Source: Sphingobacterium sp. UBA5670 (lineage in GTDB: Bacteria > Bacteroidota > Bacteroidia > Sphingobacteriales > Sphingobacteriaceae). Taken from it: a stretch of 56,318 bases of DNA. Under the pieces are notes generated by a model, which searched no databases, had not been told where the DNA came from, and worked only from the letters and a program-made list of their open reading frames with translations. The translations under genes were made by a program, and so were the position numbers. This document shows, piece by piece, positions 7,716 through 15,967 of this stretch (position 1 is its first letter; the number at the start of each line of letters is the position of its first letter). The stretch covers positions 1 through 56,318 of the forward strand of contig NZ_DIIM01000029.1 in assembly GCF_002420705.1 (NCBI RefSeq), in the 5' to 3' direction.

Positions 7716-8918
7716 ATGAAAGACAAAAAAATATTAGTTTCGGGTGCTAGCATCGCCGGTCCTACATTGGCTTACTGGCTGGATAGGTACGGCTTCGAGG
7801 TTACCGTGATAGAGCGTGCAGCAGCCTTGAGACTGGGTGGACAGAATATAGACGTGAAAGGACCAGCAAAAGAAATTGCGCTTAAGATGGGTATTTTAGA
7901 AGAGATCCGCGCACATAATACCACCGAGATTGGGCTACGTTTCGTTAATTCCGACAATCATACAATAGCAGAATTTCCATCTGATAGTTCAATGAGCATG
8001 ACTCAGGAACTTGAGATCCTACGTGGCGATCTGGTTAAGATACTGTACGATCTCACCGCGAAGCGTGTAGAATATATTTTTGGTGATCACATCATTGATT
8101 TGATAGAAAGTGAAAATGAGGTCAAGGTGGATTTTGCAAGTGGAAAGAAGGGTGTCTTTGATATTGTGGTTATAGCTGAAGGTATCGGTTCTGCAACGCG
8201 TGATCTTGCCTTTGGCGGTCGTCCTCGTTTTAACTATTTAGGTTTATATACCGCTTATCTTACTATCCTTCGAAATAATAGCGACAGTCGATGGGCACGT
8301 TGGTATAATGCGCCAAAGGGCATTGTATTTATGTTGAGGCCTGATAATTATGGAAAGACAAGGGCTTCGGTAACTTTTCTGGCAAAAGAGAACGCGTATA
8401 AAGACCTAAGTGAAGCAGATCAGAAAAGAGCGCTTATTGATCGTATACAAGGTGCAGGCTGGGAATCTGAACGATTAGTTAATGAGATAAAAGAGAGTGA
8501 AGATCTTTATTTTGAGAGGGTCAGCCAAGTCAAGACTGATAAATGGACTAAGGGAAGGGTTGTCATTACAGGTGATGCCGCTTGGTGTGCTACACCAATT
8601 GCAGGAAAAGGTACAGACCTTGCCTTGGCAGGAGCCTATATCCTTGCTGGAGAGCTTTATAGAGCAGGTAATTATGAAGAGGCTTTCCGTAACTACGAAA
8701 AAATAATGAAACCCTACGTTCAAGAGTGTCAAAAGCTGCCTCCGGGTATTCCTCGTATAGTATATCCGGAGTCGAGAGTCGGAGTTGCACTCCTAAATCA
8801 ATTGATAGCCATTGTTGGAAGCAAACCTGTAAAATGGTTGATGCGCGTTTTTTCAGGAGATAAAAAAGACAATAAGAAGAATAGAAAGAAAGAAATTATA
8901 CTACCAGATTACGAATAG
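7716..8918 (+). CDS. FAD-dependent monooxygenase (PHBH/TetX-like class A flavoprotein)
   Basis: This 400-residue flavoprotein monooxygenase has the FAD Rossmann motif GASIAG at 10-15 with the ribose-binding Glu in VTVIER at about 33. The EGIGSATR motif lies near 155 and the GD motif GDAAWCATPIAGKGTDLAL near 286. The usual start is taken as the ATG at 7716, since the TTG five codons upstream adds nothing conserved. The family hydroxylates aromatic or polyketide compounds and includes tetracycline-inactivating enzymes, but this sequence is not close enough by eye to call it TetX. The substrate is unknown. Confidence 0.85.
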   Translation: MKDKKILVSGASIAGPTLAYWLDRYGFEVTVIERAAALRLGGQNIDVKGPAKEIALKMGILEEIRAHNTTEIGLRFVNSDNHTIAEFPSDSSMSMTQELEILRGDLVKILYDLTAKRVEYIFGDHIIDLIESENEVKVDFASGKKGVFDIVVIAEGIGSATRDLAFGGRPRFNYLGLYTAYLTILRNNSDSRWARWYNAPKGIVFMLRPDNYGKTRASVTFLAKENAYKDLSEADQKRALIDRIQGAGWESERLVNEIKESEDLYFERVSQVKTDKWTKGRVVITGDAAWCATPIAGKGTDLALAGAYILAGELYRAGNYEEAFRNYEKIMKPYVQECQKLPPGIPRIVYPESRVGVALLNQLIAIVGSKPVKWLMRVFSGDKKDNKKNRKKEIILPDYE

Positions 8919-9539
8919 GTAACACTTAGCCGGAACCAGTTCAGTGTATCCATCTACAATTGACTGAATAAACAGATATAACCGTCATTCATCGGGAAAT
9001 CGTTTTTTCTAACAAACCAGGTCAGACAGGTTAAATACTTTTTTGGCGGAATACTGACTCTTAATTGCCGTGCTAAAACTTTTTGAAAGAAACTTTATGA
9101 CGGGCCTTAGATATATTATGAAGAATAAGTTCTGGAATAAAATTATGGTTAACGGCTTGTCAGTGCTATTTTAATCCCCCATGCAACGCTAAATGGTTTA
9201 TATTTTGTATTGTTAAAAGACCTATTTTATCCCAAAAAGTTTATTAACGAATGATTCAACAGGCATTAAAATATGAATCTTATTTAACTGGACGGAATTG
9301 GATAACGTCGAAACCTATAAACGATTTATTGAATTTGCCAAAGTTAGGATGAGTAAAGAATCATTTGATTTTATAGCTGACTTAGAATTGGCAATATACA
9401 ATAGTTGGATTAATAGAAATCGGAAATAAAAATATGATTTAGCTATTGGACTGAACAAACTGCATAGGTTTCAATGTCGATTTAATTCAATTACATGAAT
9501 TTCATATTTTATATAATCAATGTAACTTAAAAACTAGCT
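8919..9539. other. Gene-poor stretch with a short orphan reading frame
   Basis: There is no convincing gene here. A frame from 9298 to 9429 (+, TTG start, 43 residues, KRFIEFAKVRMSKESFDFIAD...) has protein-like composition and may be the tail of a lost gene. The rest is AT-rich and without clear hairpins. Confidence 0.4.
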
Positions 9540-10295
9540 ATGTCTAAGACATCGGAAATAAACTGGCGGGACTACGAGGCCATTACTAAATACGTATATG
9601 AGTCCCTCGGTGCGCAATATGGCATCAAGATCTTAGGTTACGGTAATGCGTGTAAGTTGAAAGGGAAGTCTGGTATCATGCATCAGATTGATGTCTTGAC
9701 TGAGCAATTAGATGGTACGAAAAGCATGCGTACTGCGATTGAATGTAAATACTGCAAAGAGAAAGCTAATAAGGATATTGTAATGAAACTATCTGAAACT
9801 ATGCTTGACTTGGCTATAGAAAAGGGAATAATAGTATGCAAATCAGGATTTACTAAAGATACCGTAAAGTATGCTGAACACAAGGGCATAAAGCTAGTTA
9901 AGTTCTGGGAAGCCGGAGAGAGTGATGTGGATTACAAAAAGGAAATAGAATTTGGAACTCTGGATATTCGTCTAAACATTACACGCACTCGTGCTAATAT
10001 AACCAGTATAACCTTTGGAGATAAAACTATTAATTTTGATCCTTTGATAGGTGCGGCCTATTTATTTAATCTTCGTGATGCTTGTGGAAGAGAAGTTAAC
10101 TTAAAACCGTATCTGCTAAAATTTGCTTCTGAGGTTACCAAAAGGAGAGAGGTTCTAAAGAATATTACACTTGATTATTCAACGGATAGAAAATTATTCC
10201 TGGATGTTGAAAACGGAGTACTAGCCATCAAAAAGTTTTCTGTTACCGGATTTTTGACTATAGATGATCTAAGCACCAAAAATATTTTACGTTGA
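9540..10295 (+). CDS. Mrr-like restriction endonuclease (PD-(D/E)XK)
   Basis: This 251-residue protein has an N-terminal Mrr_cat-type nuclease domain (about 8-125). Catalytic residues visible are D51 in HQIDV and the ECK triad E68-C-K70 in TAIECKY, preceded by the family's G(K)SG.(M)HQ turn. The C-terminal half (about 130-251) is of unknown fold and may recognise DNA or a partner. Mrr-type enzymes cut modified or foreign DNA. The gene is intact, while a copy of its last about 95 bp survives as a remnant at 4360. It ends in the conserved R2 tail and terminator. Confidence 0.8.
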   Translation: MSKTSEINWRDYEAITKYVYESLGAQYGIKILGYGNACKLKGKSGIMHQIDVLTEQLDGTKSMRTAIECKYCKEKANKDIVMKLSETMLDLAIEKGIIVCKSGFTKDTVKYAEHKGIKLVKFWEAGESDVDYKKEIEFGTLDIRLNITRTRANITSITFGDKTINFDPLIGAAYLFNLRDACGREVNLKPYLLKFASEVTKRREVLKNITLDYSTDRKLFLDVENGVLAIKKFSVTGFLTIDDLSTKNILR

Positions 10296-10643
10296 CGGAT
10301 CAGGTGTGGATGATCATGGAAGAACTTTTTGATAAAAGATGCTTGTCATTATCGAAGAGTGAATTGATCTGGAGTGTTTGTGAGACAGATAATACTATTT
10401 GATGAAGTGAAATAGCCTTTTGGAATTGAATTATTATTAGGATGGAATTTTTGAACAACATTTTCGAAGAAATTAACAACAATTATCTCAACTAATCTCG
10501 CGATCTTTACAGTAGATGAATGCCCAAAGCCGGTTAACATCTAGCCCAAGCGGACAACTAGCCAAATTGCCTCCCTTAACGGTTATAAGGGGGGCTTTTT
10601 TTATTTTATTGTCTTCTTAAAATAGTTGAATAAATCAGCTACG
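10201..10643 (+). repeat. Duplicated block R2, copy B
   Basis: This is the partner of 4360-4805. It begins inside the 3' end of the intact endonuclease gene and runs through a non-coding tail of about 350 bp to the terminator and about 40 bp beyond. No gene is supported between 10296 and 10796. Confidence 0.85.
10569..10602 (+). terminator. Intrinsic terminator at the end of R2 copy B
   Basis: The stem GCCTCCCTTA / TAAGGGGGGC (one T-G pair) has the same 7-base loop as copy A, then seven T. It ends the Mrr-like transcript. Confidence 0.85.
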
Positions 10644-10675
10644 GTTTCCCGTAACCATTCCTAATTCCAATCCCG

Positions 10676-10927
10676 TATTTTAGCCTTACAGTTTGTAATA
10701 ATCTTGAAAGTTAATATCTGTAAACATATTAATTCAGCATAAAAAATGTATATTAGGCTTGGGTATTAACCTTGCCCGATTGAAAAGTACAATGCCATGA
10801 TAGTAACCACGACCAATTCCATCGAAGGGAGGAAGATTTCACGTTATAATGATCCAATAGCTGCCAATGTTGTTATCGGCACCACTGTCTTTAGCGATAT
10901 AGGAGCGAGCTATATAGATTTCTTTGG
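10676..10927 (+). repeat. Duplicated block R1, copy B
   Basis: This is the second copy of the ybjQ promoter region and 5' end (partner 3381-3634). Here R1 follows R2 after only about 30 bp, whereas in copy A the order is R1, cargo gene, R2. Confidence 0.85.
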
Positions 10928-10982
10928 AGACAATTTTACTATTCGTATTTTTTCTTTGCACACGAAAAACTGCCTTTTTTGA
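10797..10982 (+). pseudogene. ybjQ: Truncated YbjQ-family gene, second remnant
   Basis: The first about 43 residues (MIVTTTNSIEGRKISRYN, NVVIGTTVFSDIGASYIDFFG) match YbjQ proteins better than copy A and in frame. The sequence then switches abruptly to an unrelated tail and stops at 10982, 57 bp before the OLD gene start. The metal-binding C-terminal half is absent. The leader and promoter of the lost gene are kept and may now drive the downstream gene (inference). Confidence 0.8.
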
Positions 10983-11039
10983 ATAACTAATATCTGATTT
11001 AACTGATATTGAAACCGCTAATAAATTATAATAATAAAT

Positions 11040-12803
11040 ATGGGAAAAACAGTAAAAATCGTCGAAGACTTCACCTATATCGAGGATATGCCTCGACCAA
11101 GGTTGAAGAAATTGGTAGTTAAAAATTTTAGATGTATTGGTAGTAAGGGAGTGGAGATTGACCTTGACGATATCGTTGTATTAGTTGGAGCAAACAACGC
11201 TGGGAAAAGTTCAATTTTAAAAGCTTATGAAGTCGTTATGTCAGACGGCTCGAAGAAAGGAGAACTTACATTGGAAGACTTTCCAAATAATATCATTAAT
11301 CCAGAAAGCCTTCCTGAAATAGAACTTCACACTGTTGTATATGATGAACGAGTCGGACGAAAATGGCTTTCCGCTACGGACGGTGGGTATTTGGTTAGGG
11401 AGAGATGGACATGGCCGAGCGTGGGAAAGGCGGTCCGTCGTGGATGGAATGTTGAGATAGATGATTGGGACGAGTCTAGTTTTCCTTTCGGCCCACCTAA
11501 CATAGCTAACAAAAGAAGGCCTGAACCTCATAAAGTTGATGCTTTTTCTGACCCAGAAGAACAGGCGAAAGAAATTAAGAAGCTATTGATGGCAGCTATT
11601 ACGGAAAGAGTTAAAAGCTTACAATCATCTGAAGAAAAAAACGAGTATCATGAACTTCTTGAGCAAGCACTAACTTTGCAGGCAAAAATTATTGATGAAA
11701 CAAGAGATCAGATTGATGTTGCCAATAGCTCACTGACTGGATTAATAAATCAGGTTTTTCCGAATTATATAGTGAATTTTGAAGCGCAACCTGATAATAC
11801 TTTAGATTTAGGAATTTTCAAATGGCATTCTCAATTGAAGATGGGGCCAGAAGGTGGATTTCAAAGTACTATTGACAAACAAGGAAGTGGGGCTAGAAGA
11901 ACTTTGTTATGGACAGCATTGAAATATATTGCTGAAACAAATAGAAAAGCGAAAGAAGAGAACGCTCTTCAAAGACCATATTTATTATTGATTGACGAAC
12001 CAGAAATATGTTTACATCCAAGTGCGATACGTGAGGCATGTAAAGTTCTTTATGATTTACCATTGTCAGGAAACTGGCAAGTTATGGTAACGACTCATAG
12101 TCCTGTTTTTATTGATTTCTCTCGTGACAATACTACGATAGTGAAAGTGGAAAGAAGCTTAGATGGAGACATTGAAGGTACTACGGTATTTAGGCCTGAT
12201 AGAGTTAATTTTGATGGAGATGATCGGCAGAATCTTAAACTTCTTAATATTTGTGATCCTTATGTCGCGGAGTTTTTCTTTGGCGGTAGAGTGATAATTG
12301 TCGAAGGTGATACTGAATATACCGCCTTCAATTACGTTCGTCGAGAAAAACCTGAAAAATATAATAACGTCCATATAATAAGGGCACGAGGAAAAGCTAC
12401 TATTGTGTCCCTTGTTAAAATTCTTAATCACTTTGGAACAGCCTATTCTGTATTACACGATAGTGATACACCACGCACCAAAGATGGAAATCGAGCAAAT
12501 CCTGCTTGGACAAATAATCAACGAATTTTAGATAGTTTAAATGCTCGGCCTGTAGGACTAGCTGTTCGCTTATTGGCCTCTATACCAAATTTTGAAGGTG
12601 CCTATTTTAAAGAAGAGATAGTAGGTGATAAGCCGTACAATGCTTTAGCTACGCTTACAACGGACAATGAAAAATTCGGCGTGGTTGAGCAGCTTCTGGA
12701 CTCTTTGATCGATCATGCTTTACCTCACCCACCTAATTGTTTAGAATGGAATGATATCGAACAATTGTCGGAAGGCCTTTCTAATTTTATGACTAAAGGA
12801 TAA
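11040..12803 (+). CDS. OLD-family ATP-dependent endonuclease (AAA ATPase plus TOPRIM)
   Basis: This 587-residue protein has an N-terminal ABC/AAA-type ATPase: Walker A GANNAGKS at 50-57, Walker B LLLIDEPEICLHPS near 314-326, and the following His switch TTHSP. The C-terminal TOPRIM nuclease has the acidic VIIVEGDTE near 418 and HDSD near 474. OLD proteins cleave DNA and act in phage defence. No UvrD/GajB helicase or reverse transcriptase is adjacent, so this looks like a solitary class 1 OLD rather than Gabija or a retron effector. It lies right after the second ybjQ remnant; the AIPR gene follows after 252 bp. Confidence 0.88.
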   Translation: MGKTVKIVEDFTYIEDMPRPRLKKLVVKNFRCIGSKGVEIDLDDIVVLVGANNAGKSSILKAYEVVMSDGSKKGELTLEDFPNNIINPESLPEIELHTVVYDERVGRKWLSATDGGYLVRERWTWPSVGKAVRRGWNVEIDDWDESSFPFGPPNIANKRRPEPHKVDAFSDPEEQAKEIKKLLMAAITERVKSLQSSEEKNEYHELLEQALTLQAKIIDETRDQIDVANSSLTGLINQVFPNYIVNFEAQPDNTLDLGIFKWHSQLKMGPEGGFQSTIDKQGSGARRTLLWTALKYIAETNRKAKEENALQRPYLLLIDEPEICLHPSAIREACKVLYDLPLSGNWQVMVTTHSPVFIDFSRDNTTIVKVERSLDGDIEGTTVFRPDRVNFDGDDRQNLKLLNICDPYVAEFFFGGRVIIVEGDTEYTAFNYVRREKPEKYNNVHIIRARGKATIVSLVKILNHFGTAYSVLHDSDTPRTKDGNRANPAWTNNQRILDSLNARPVGLAVRLLASIPNFEGAYFKEEIVGDKPYNALATLTTDNEKFGVVEQLLDSLIDHALPHPPNCLEWNDIEQLSEGLSNFMTKG

Positions 12804-13055
12804 TAAATTCGGACTATATTATGAAAGGAAAAGAATATACACTTGATCAAATTTCATTGTTAGAGACACAATTAGTTCAATAAATAAGTGTTTCAATAAT
12901 CATTTAAAAAGATTCAATAAGTTGTTACATACCTAAAATGAGAATTTGAATAAACGTATTTCCGAGATTGGGAATAATAGATAATTTATTATTAAAGTGA
13001 CTTCTTTTATTATAATTTGATATATAAAAAATAAGGAAATCATAAACTAAATTTT

Positions 13056-15089
13056 ATGCAAGTAGAACCAATAATTAATGCCCGATTTAAGCAATTTAGG
13101 CAAAAAAATGAGTTAGAGCATGTCCCAGATGGAGTAGCTTTTGAAAAGTTTGTAAATTATACAATTTTTACTTTGCATCAACCAGATGCATTTAGTGCAG
13201 ATACCGAACTTTTAGATTTCGTGAGTATAGGAGGTGCCAATGATATGGGGATCGATGGGATAGCTATTAAAGTTGAAGATATAATTGTCAAAACTAAAAA
13301 TGAAATTGACGATATAATAAAATTTAATAGGAATAAAAGAATAAATGTTGAGTTTATTTTTATCCAATCAAAATATAAAATCCATTTTGATAAAGGTGAA
13401 TTAAATAATTTTGTCGATGGGGTTAGAGATTTTTTATCTGAGGATCATCATTTTCCTATGAATGAATCTGTTAAAGATTGTCTCGAGTTGAAGGAATATT
13501 TATTGAGTGATGAAATCACTATAATGTGGGATAACAATCCTAATGTAATTCTTTATTATGTAGGAATGGGCCGCTGGAAAGATCCTGCTGATCTTATTGG
13601 AATTGCCAATCATTTTAAAAAAGATATATCATATTTAAATATATATAATTTCGACGATAATAATTTTAAGTTTGTTGATAGCGGAGAATTAAAAGAATTA
13701 TATGATAGTATTCAGAATACATTTAATGTAACGATTGATACTAGGCATTCCATGCCACTGACTGATGTTTTGGGAGTAACGAACGCTTGTTTATCAATTG
13801 TGTTTGGTAATGAATTAATAAAATTAATTTCTACGGACGATGGTATAATACGTAAATCACTTTTTAATGATAATGTGCGAGACTTTCAGGGATTAAACCC
13901 CGTAAACTTAGAAATAGAAAATACAGTTAAAGATAGCCCCGAAAAGTTTATTGTTCTTAACAATGGTATTACTATTGTGTGTGATGATTACAAACAGAAT
14001 AATACGAAGCTTACTATTTATAATCCACAAATTGTAAACGGATGTCAAACAAGTCATATAATATATGATTGTTATCGGAAAAATTTAGATTTATCAAAAG
14101 TGCCTATATCTGTCAGAGTAATTAGTACAACTGATGAGGAAATAGTGAACGATATTGTTCGAGGAACAAATAGACAAAACATTGTTTTAGAAGAAGCTTT
14201 TGAAAGTACAAAAAAATTTCATAAGGATTTGGAAGAATTTTTTATAGCTGTGTCTATAGATTATCAACCAATATATTATGAAAGAAGATCTAAGCAATAT
14301 CAACATAATCCAACTATTAAGCAAACTCAGAAGGTAAATCTAAGAATACTTACCCAATATTATATTGGAGTTTTTTTAAATAAGCCTCATATATCTCATA
14401 GACATGAATCTATTCTTCTAAAGGAGAATAAGGACAATATATTTCAAGAACTTCATTCAAAGCTTCCATATTTTACTTTAGCTCATCTATTTCTTTCGTT
14501 TGAAAAATATCTTAGGGAAAATAATGTTCCTAGAGCTGTTAGGACCTATAAATCTCACATCTTAATGATGCTCAGACAGCGGGTTATGGGGTATTTCCCA
14601 TCTCAAAATAAAGAGACAGAGGTCGATAAAGCCTGTAATAAACTGCTAGAAATTCTAAAAAATGAGGTTAAATTTAAAGCTCTTGTGAAAGAAATAATAA
14701 ATTCCTTTACTAACTCTTTAGAAAAATGGGAAACAGAACTTGGTAAATCTAAACAAGGAACGAAAGATGTTGAAGCTTTTACATTGCATTTAATTACTGA
14801 GATTAACAATTTACCAGATAGAGATAAATCTTTAAAAGAAAAAATCAGCGAAAACACAAATGAGAATACATATGTTGGTAAAGTTATTTCTGTAATTAGA
14901 GACCGGTACGGAAATTATTATGGGTTTATTGAAAAAAATCCTAATAATATTTTTTTACATTCCAAGGATAATATGGAAATTGATTTTACTTCTTTAAAAG
15001 ACAAGAAAGTAGCTTACCGTATTATATTTGATAATAAATCAAAATTAGAACACACAAAGGAAAAGGCTATTGTAGTAAAAGTATTGTGA
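13056..15089 (+). CDS. AIPR family abortive-infection protein with C-terminal cold-shock-like domain
   Basis: This 677-residue protein has three parts. The N-terminus looks like a PD-(D/E)XK-type nuclease with D67 (GIDGIAIKV) and the Q104-S-K106 triad (FIFIQSKYK). The central region matches the AIPR family (about 260-560: KFIVLNNGITIVCDDY, NPQIVNGCQTSHIIYD, RGTNRQN). The last about 70 residues read as an OB/cold-shock-like domain (YVGKVISVI, YGNYYGFIEK, NIFLHSKDN), suggesting RNA or single-strand DNA sensing. AIPR proteins are tied to abortive phage infection. It is very AT-rich compared with flanking genes and ends in a strong terminator. Confidence 0.82.
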   Translation: MQVEPIINARFKQFRQKNELEHVPDGVAFEKFVNYTIFTLHQPDAFSADTELLDFVSIGGANDMGIDGIAIKVEDIIVKTKNEIDDIIKFNRNKRINVEFIFIQSKYKIHFDKGELNNFVDGVRDFLSEDHHFPMNESVKDCLELKEYLLSDEITIMWDNNPNVILYYVGMGRWKDPADLIGIANHFKKDISYLNIYNFDDNNFKFVDSGELKELYDSIQNTFNVTIDTRHSMPLTDVLGVTNACLSIVFGNELIKLISTDDGIIRKSLFNDNVRDFQGLNPVNLEIENTVKDSPEKFIVLNNGITIVCDDYKQNNTKLTIYNPQIVNGCQTSHIIYDCYRKNLDLSKVPISVRVISTTDEEIVNDIVRGTNRQNIVLEEAFESTKKFHKDLEEFFIAVSIDYQPIYYERRSKQYQHNPTIKQTQKVNLRILTQYYIGVFLNKPHISHRHESILLKENKDNIFQELHSKLPYFTLAHLFLSFEKYLRENNVPRAVRTYKSHILMMLRQRVMGYFPSQNKETEVDKACNKLLEILKNEVKFKALVKEIINSFTNSLEKWETELGKSKQGTKDVEAFTLHLITEINNLPDRDKSLKEKISENTNENTYVGKVISVIRDRYGNYYGFIEKNPNNIFLHSKDNMEIDFTSLKDKKVAYRIIFDNKSKLEHTKEKAIVVKVL

Positions 15090-15146
15090 AAATTGTAAGC
15101 CTCCTGTATGAGTAGCAAAAAAGAGAATGTAAAAACAAACTTTGTC

Positions 15147-15190
15147 AATGGTTCAATTACCGCACGTGGTGCGGTAATTGAACCATTTTT
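15147..15190 (+). terminator. Very strong terminator after the AIPR gene
   Basis: A perfect 19-bp stem (15147-15165 and 15169-15187, loop GTG) is followed by a T run, 58 bp after the AIPR stop. It is the strongest hairpin in the window. Confidence 0.9.
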
Positions 15191-15391
15191 CTTATTGCAA
15201 ATCCTTAACTTGCAAATAAAATCGGTAGTACCAGTTAGGCAGCTTTTTGATTTTTGCTCTTTAAAAGTGTTTGCAAAAACTATATATGGTAAAAAATCGT
15301 ACGACTACCGTGTAGAGCTTGTAAACTTATACTTTTTGCAAGATTTGATACAACATCAATTCAAAGGTACGAAGATAAGGATTAACGATAG

Positions 15392-15604
15392 CTAGATTGA
15401 AAATGGGCCCATAGTTGCTGCAAGTAGCTTGATATGTGTACTGCTACGGTTCAGAAATACGAAAACCTCTCCACTATTAGCCTGACCTAGCATCCCCGAA
15501 GTTATCAGCCCTTTGAGCCCATAAAAAGGTTTTCGCATATTACAGTGGTTGTAGTAAAGATTAAAACGTGTGATGAACCCAGCGCAAACATCATTACAGA
15601 CTGA
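15392..15604 (-). mobile_element. IS66-family Orf2 (TnpB) remnant
   Basis: The leftward frame reads FITRFNLYYNHCNMRKPFYG, then LKGLITSGMLGQ and SGEVFVFLNRSSTHIKLL. This is the recognisable core of the IS66 accessory protein (NMRKSFDGL, SGDVFVFINR...IKLL). It stops at 15392 after about 70 residues, and the upstream frame is closed by a stop at 15605-15607. No IS66 transposase or other IS66 gene is left. It separates the AIPR gene from the type III restriction operon. Confidence 0.75.
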
Positions 15605-15748
15605 TCAGTTGGTACAGAAGGACAAGACTATTGTCTACCTTTACACATATACTATTGGGGTAAATAACCTCTATTTAGTTCCTTTTGATCACCTCGTATA
15701 CAGTTTCAATATAGGAAACATCATTTAAAGTATGTATTTTTACACGAA

Positions 15749-15967
15749 ATGCAGATTATTATGCAGAATAAGCCGATAAATAGATTGAAAGTAGTACTTG
15801 TAGAACGAGGCAAAACTAGCAAGTGGCTTGCACAGATGCTTGAAAAGAATGAAACGACAGTATCTCGTTGGTGTACTAACGAAGTCCAACCGAGCTTGGA
15901 GACTTTGTCGCAAATAGCTGCTTTATTAGAAATTGATATCAAAGAATTATTGAACTCATCAAGATGA
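15749..15967 (+). CDS. XRE-type HTH regulator of the type III R-M operon
   Basis: This 72-residue protein is essentially one helix-turn-helix domain (ERGKTSKWLAQMLEKNETTV, then SRWCTNEVQPSLETLSQIAALLEIDIKELL). Its stop overlaps the start of mod by 4 bp (ATGA), so the two are translationally coupled. By position it likely times expression of the methyltransferase and nuclease. An alternative start lies four codons in (15761). Confidence 0.85.
   Translation: MQIIMQNKPINRLKVVLVERGKTSKWLAQMLEKNETTVSRWCTNEVQPSLETLSQIAALLEIDIKELLNSSR

Noticed and set aside
7716..8918. Calling the flavoprotein a TetX tetracycline-resistance enzyme
   Set aside because: The family motifs fit, but the sequence differs clearly from TetX outside them, so only the class can be supported.
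11040..12803. Gabija or retron assignment for the OLD protein
   Set aside because: No UvrD-like helicase or reverse transcriptase and no retron RNA were seen next to it.
15108..15395. 95-residue rightward frame after the AIPR gene
   Set aside because: Its beginning runs through the perfect 19-bp terminator hairpin, and the rest has no recognisable domain and ends at the IS66 remnant, so it is most likely not a gene.
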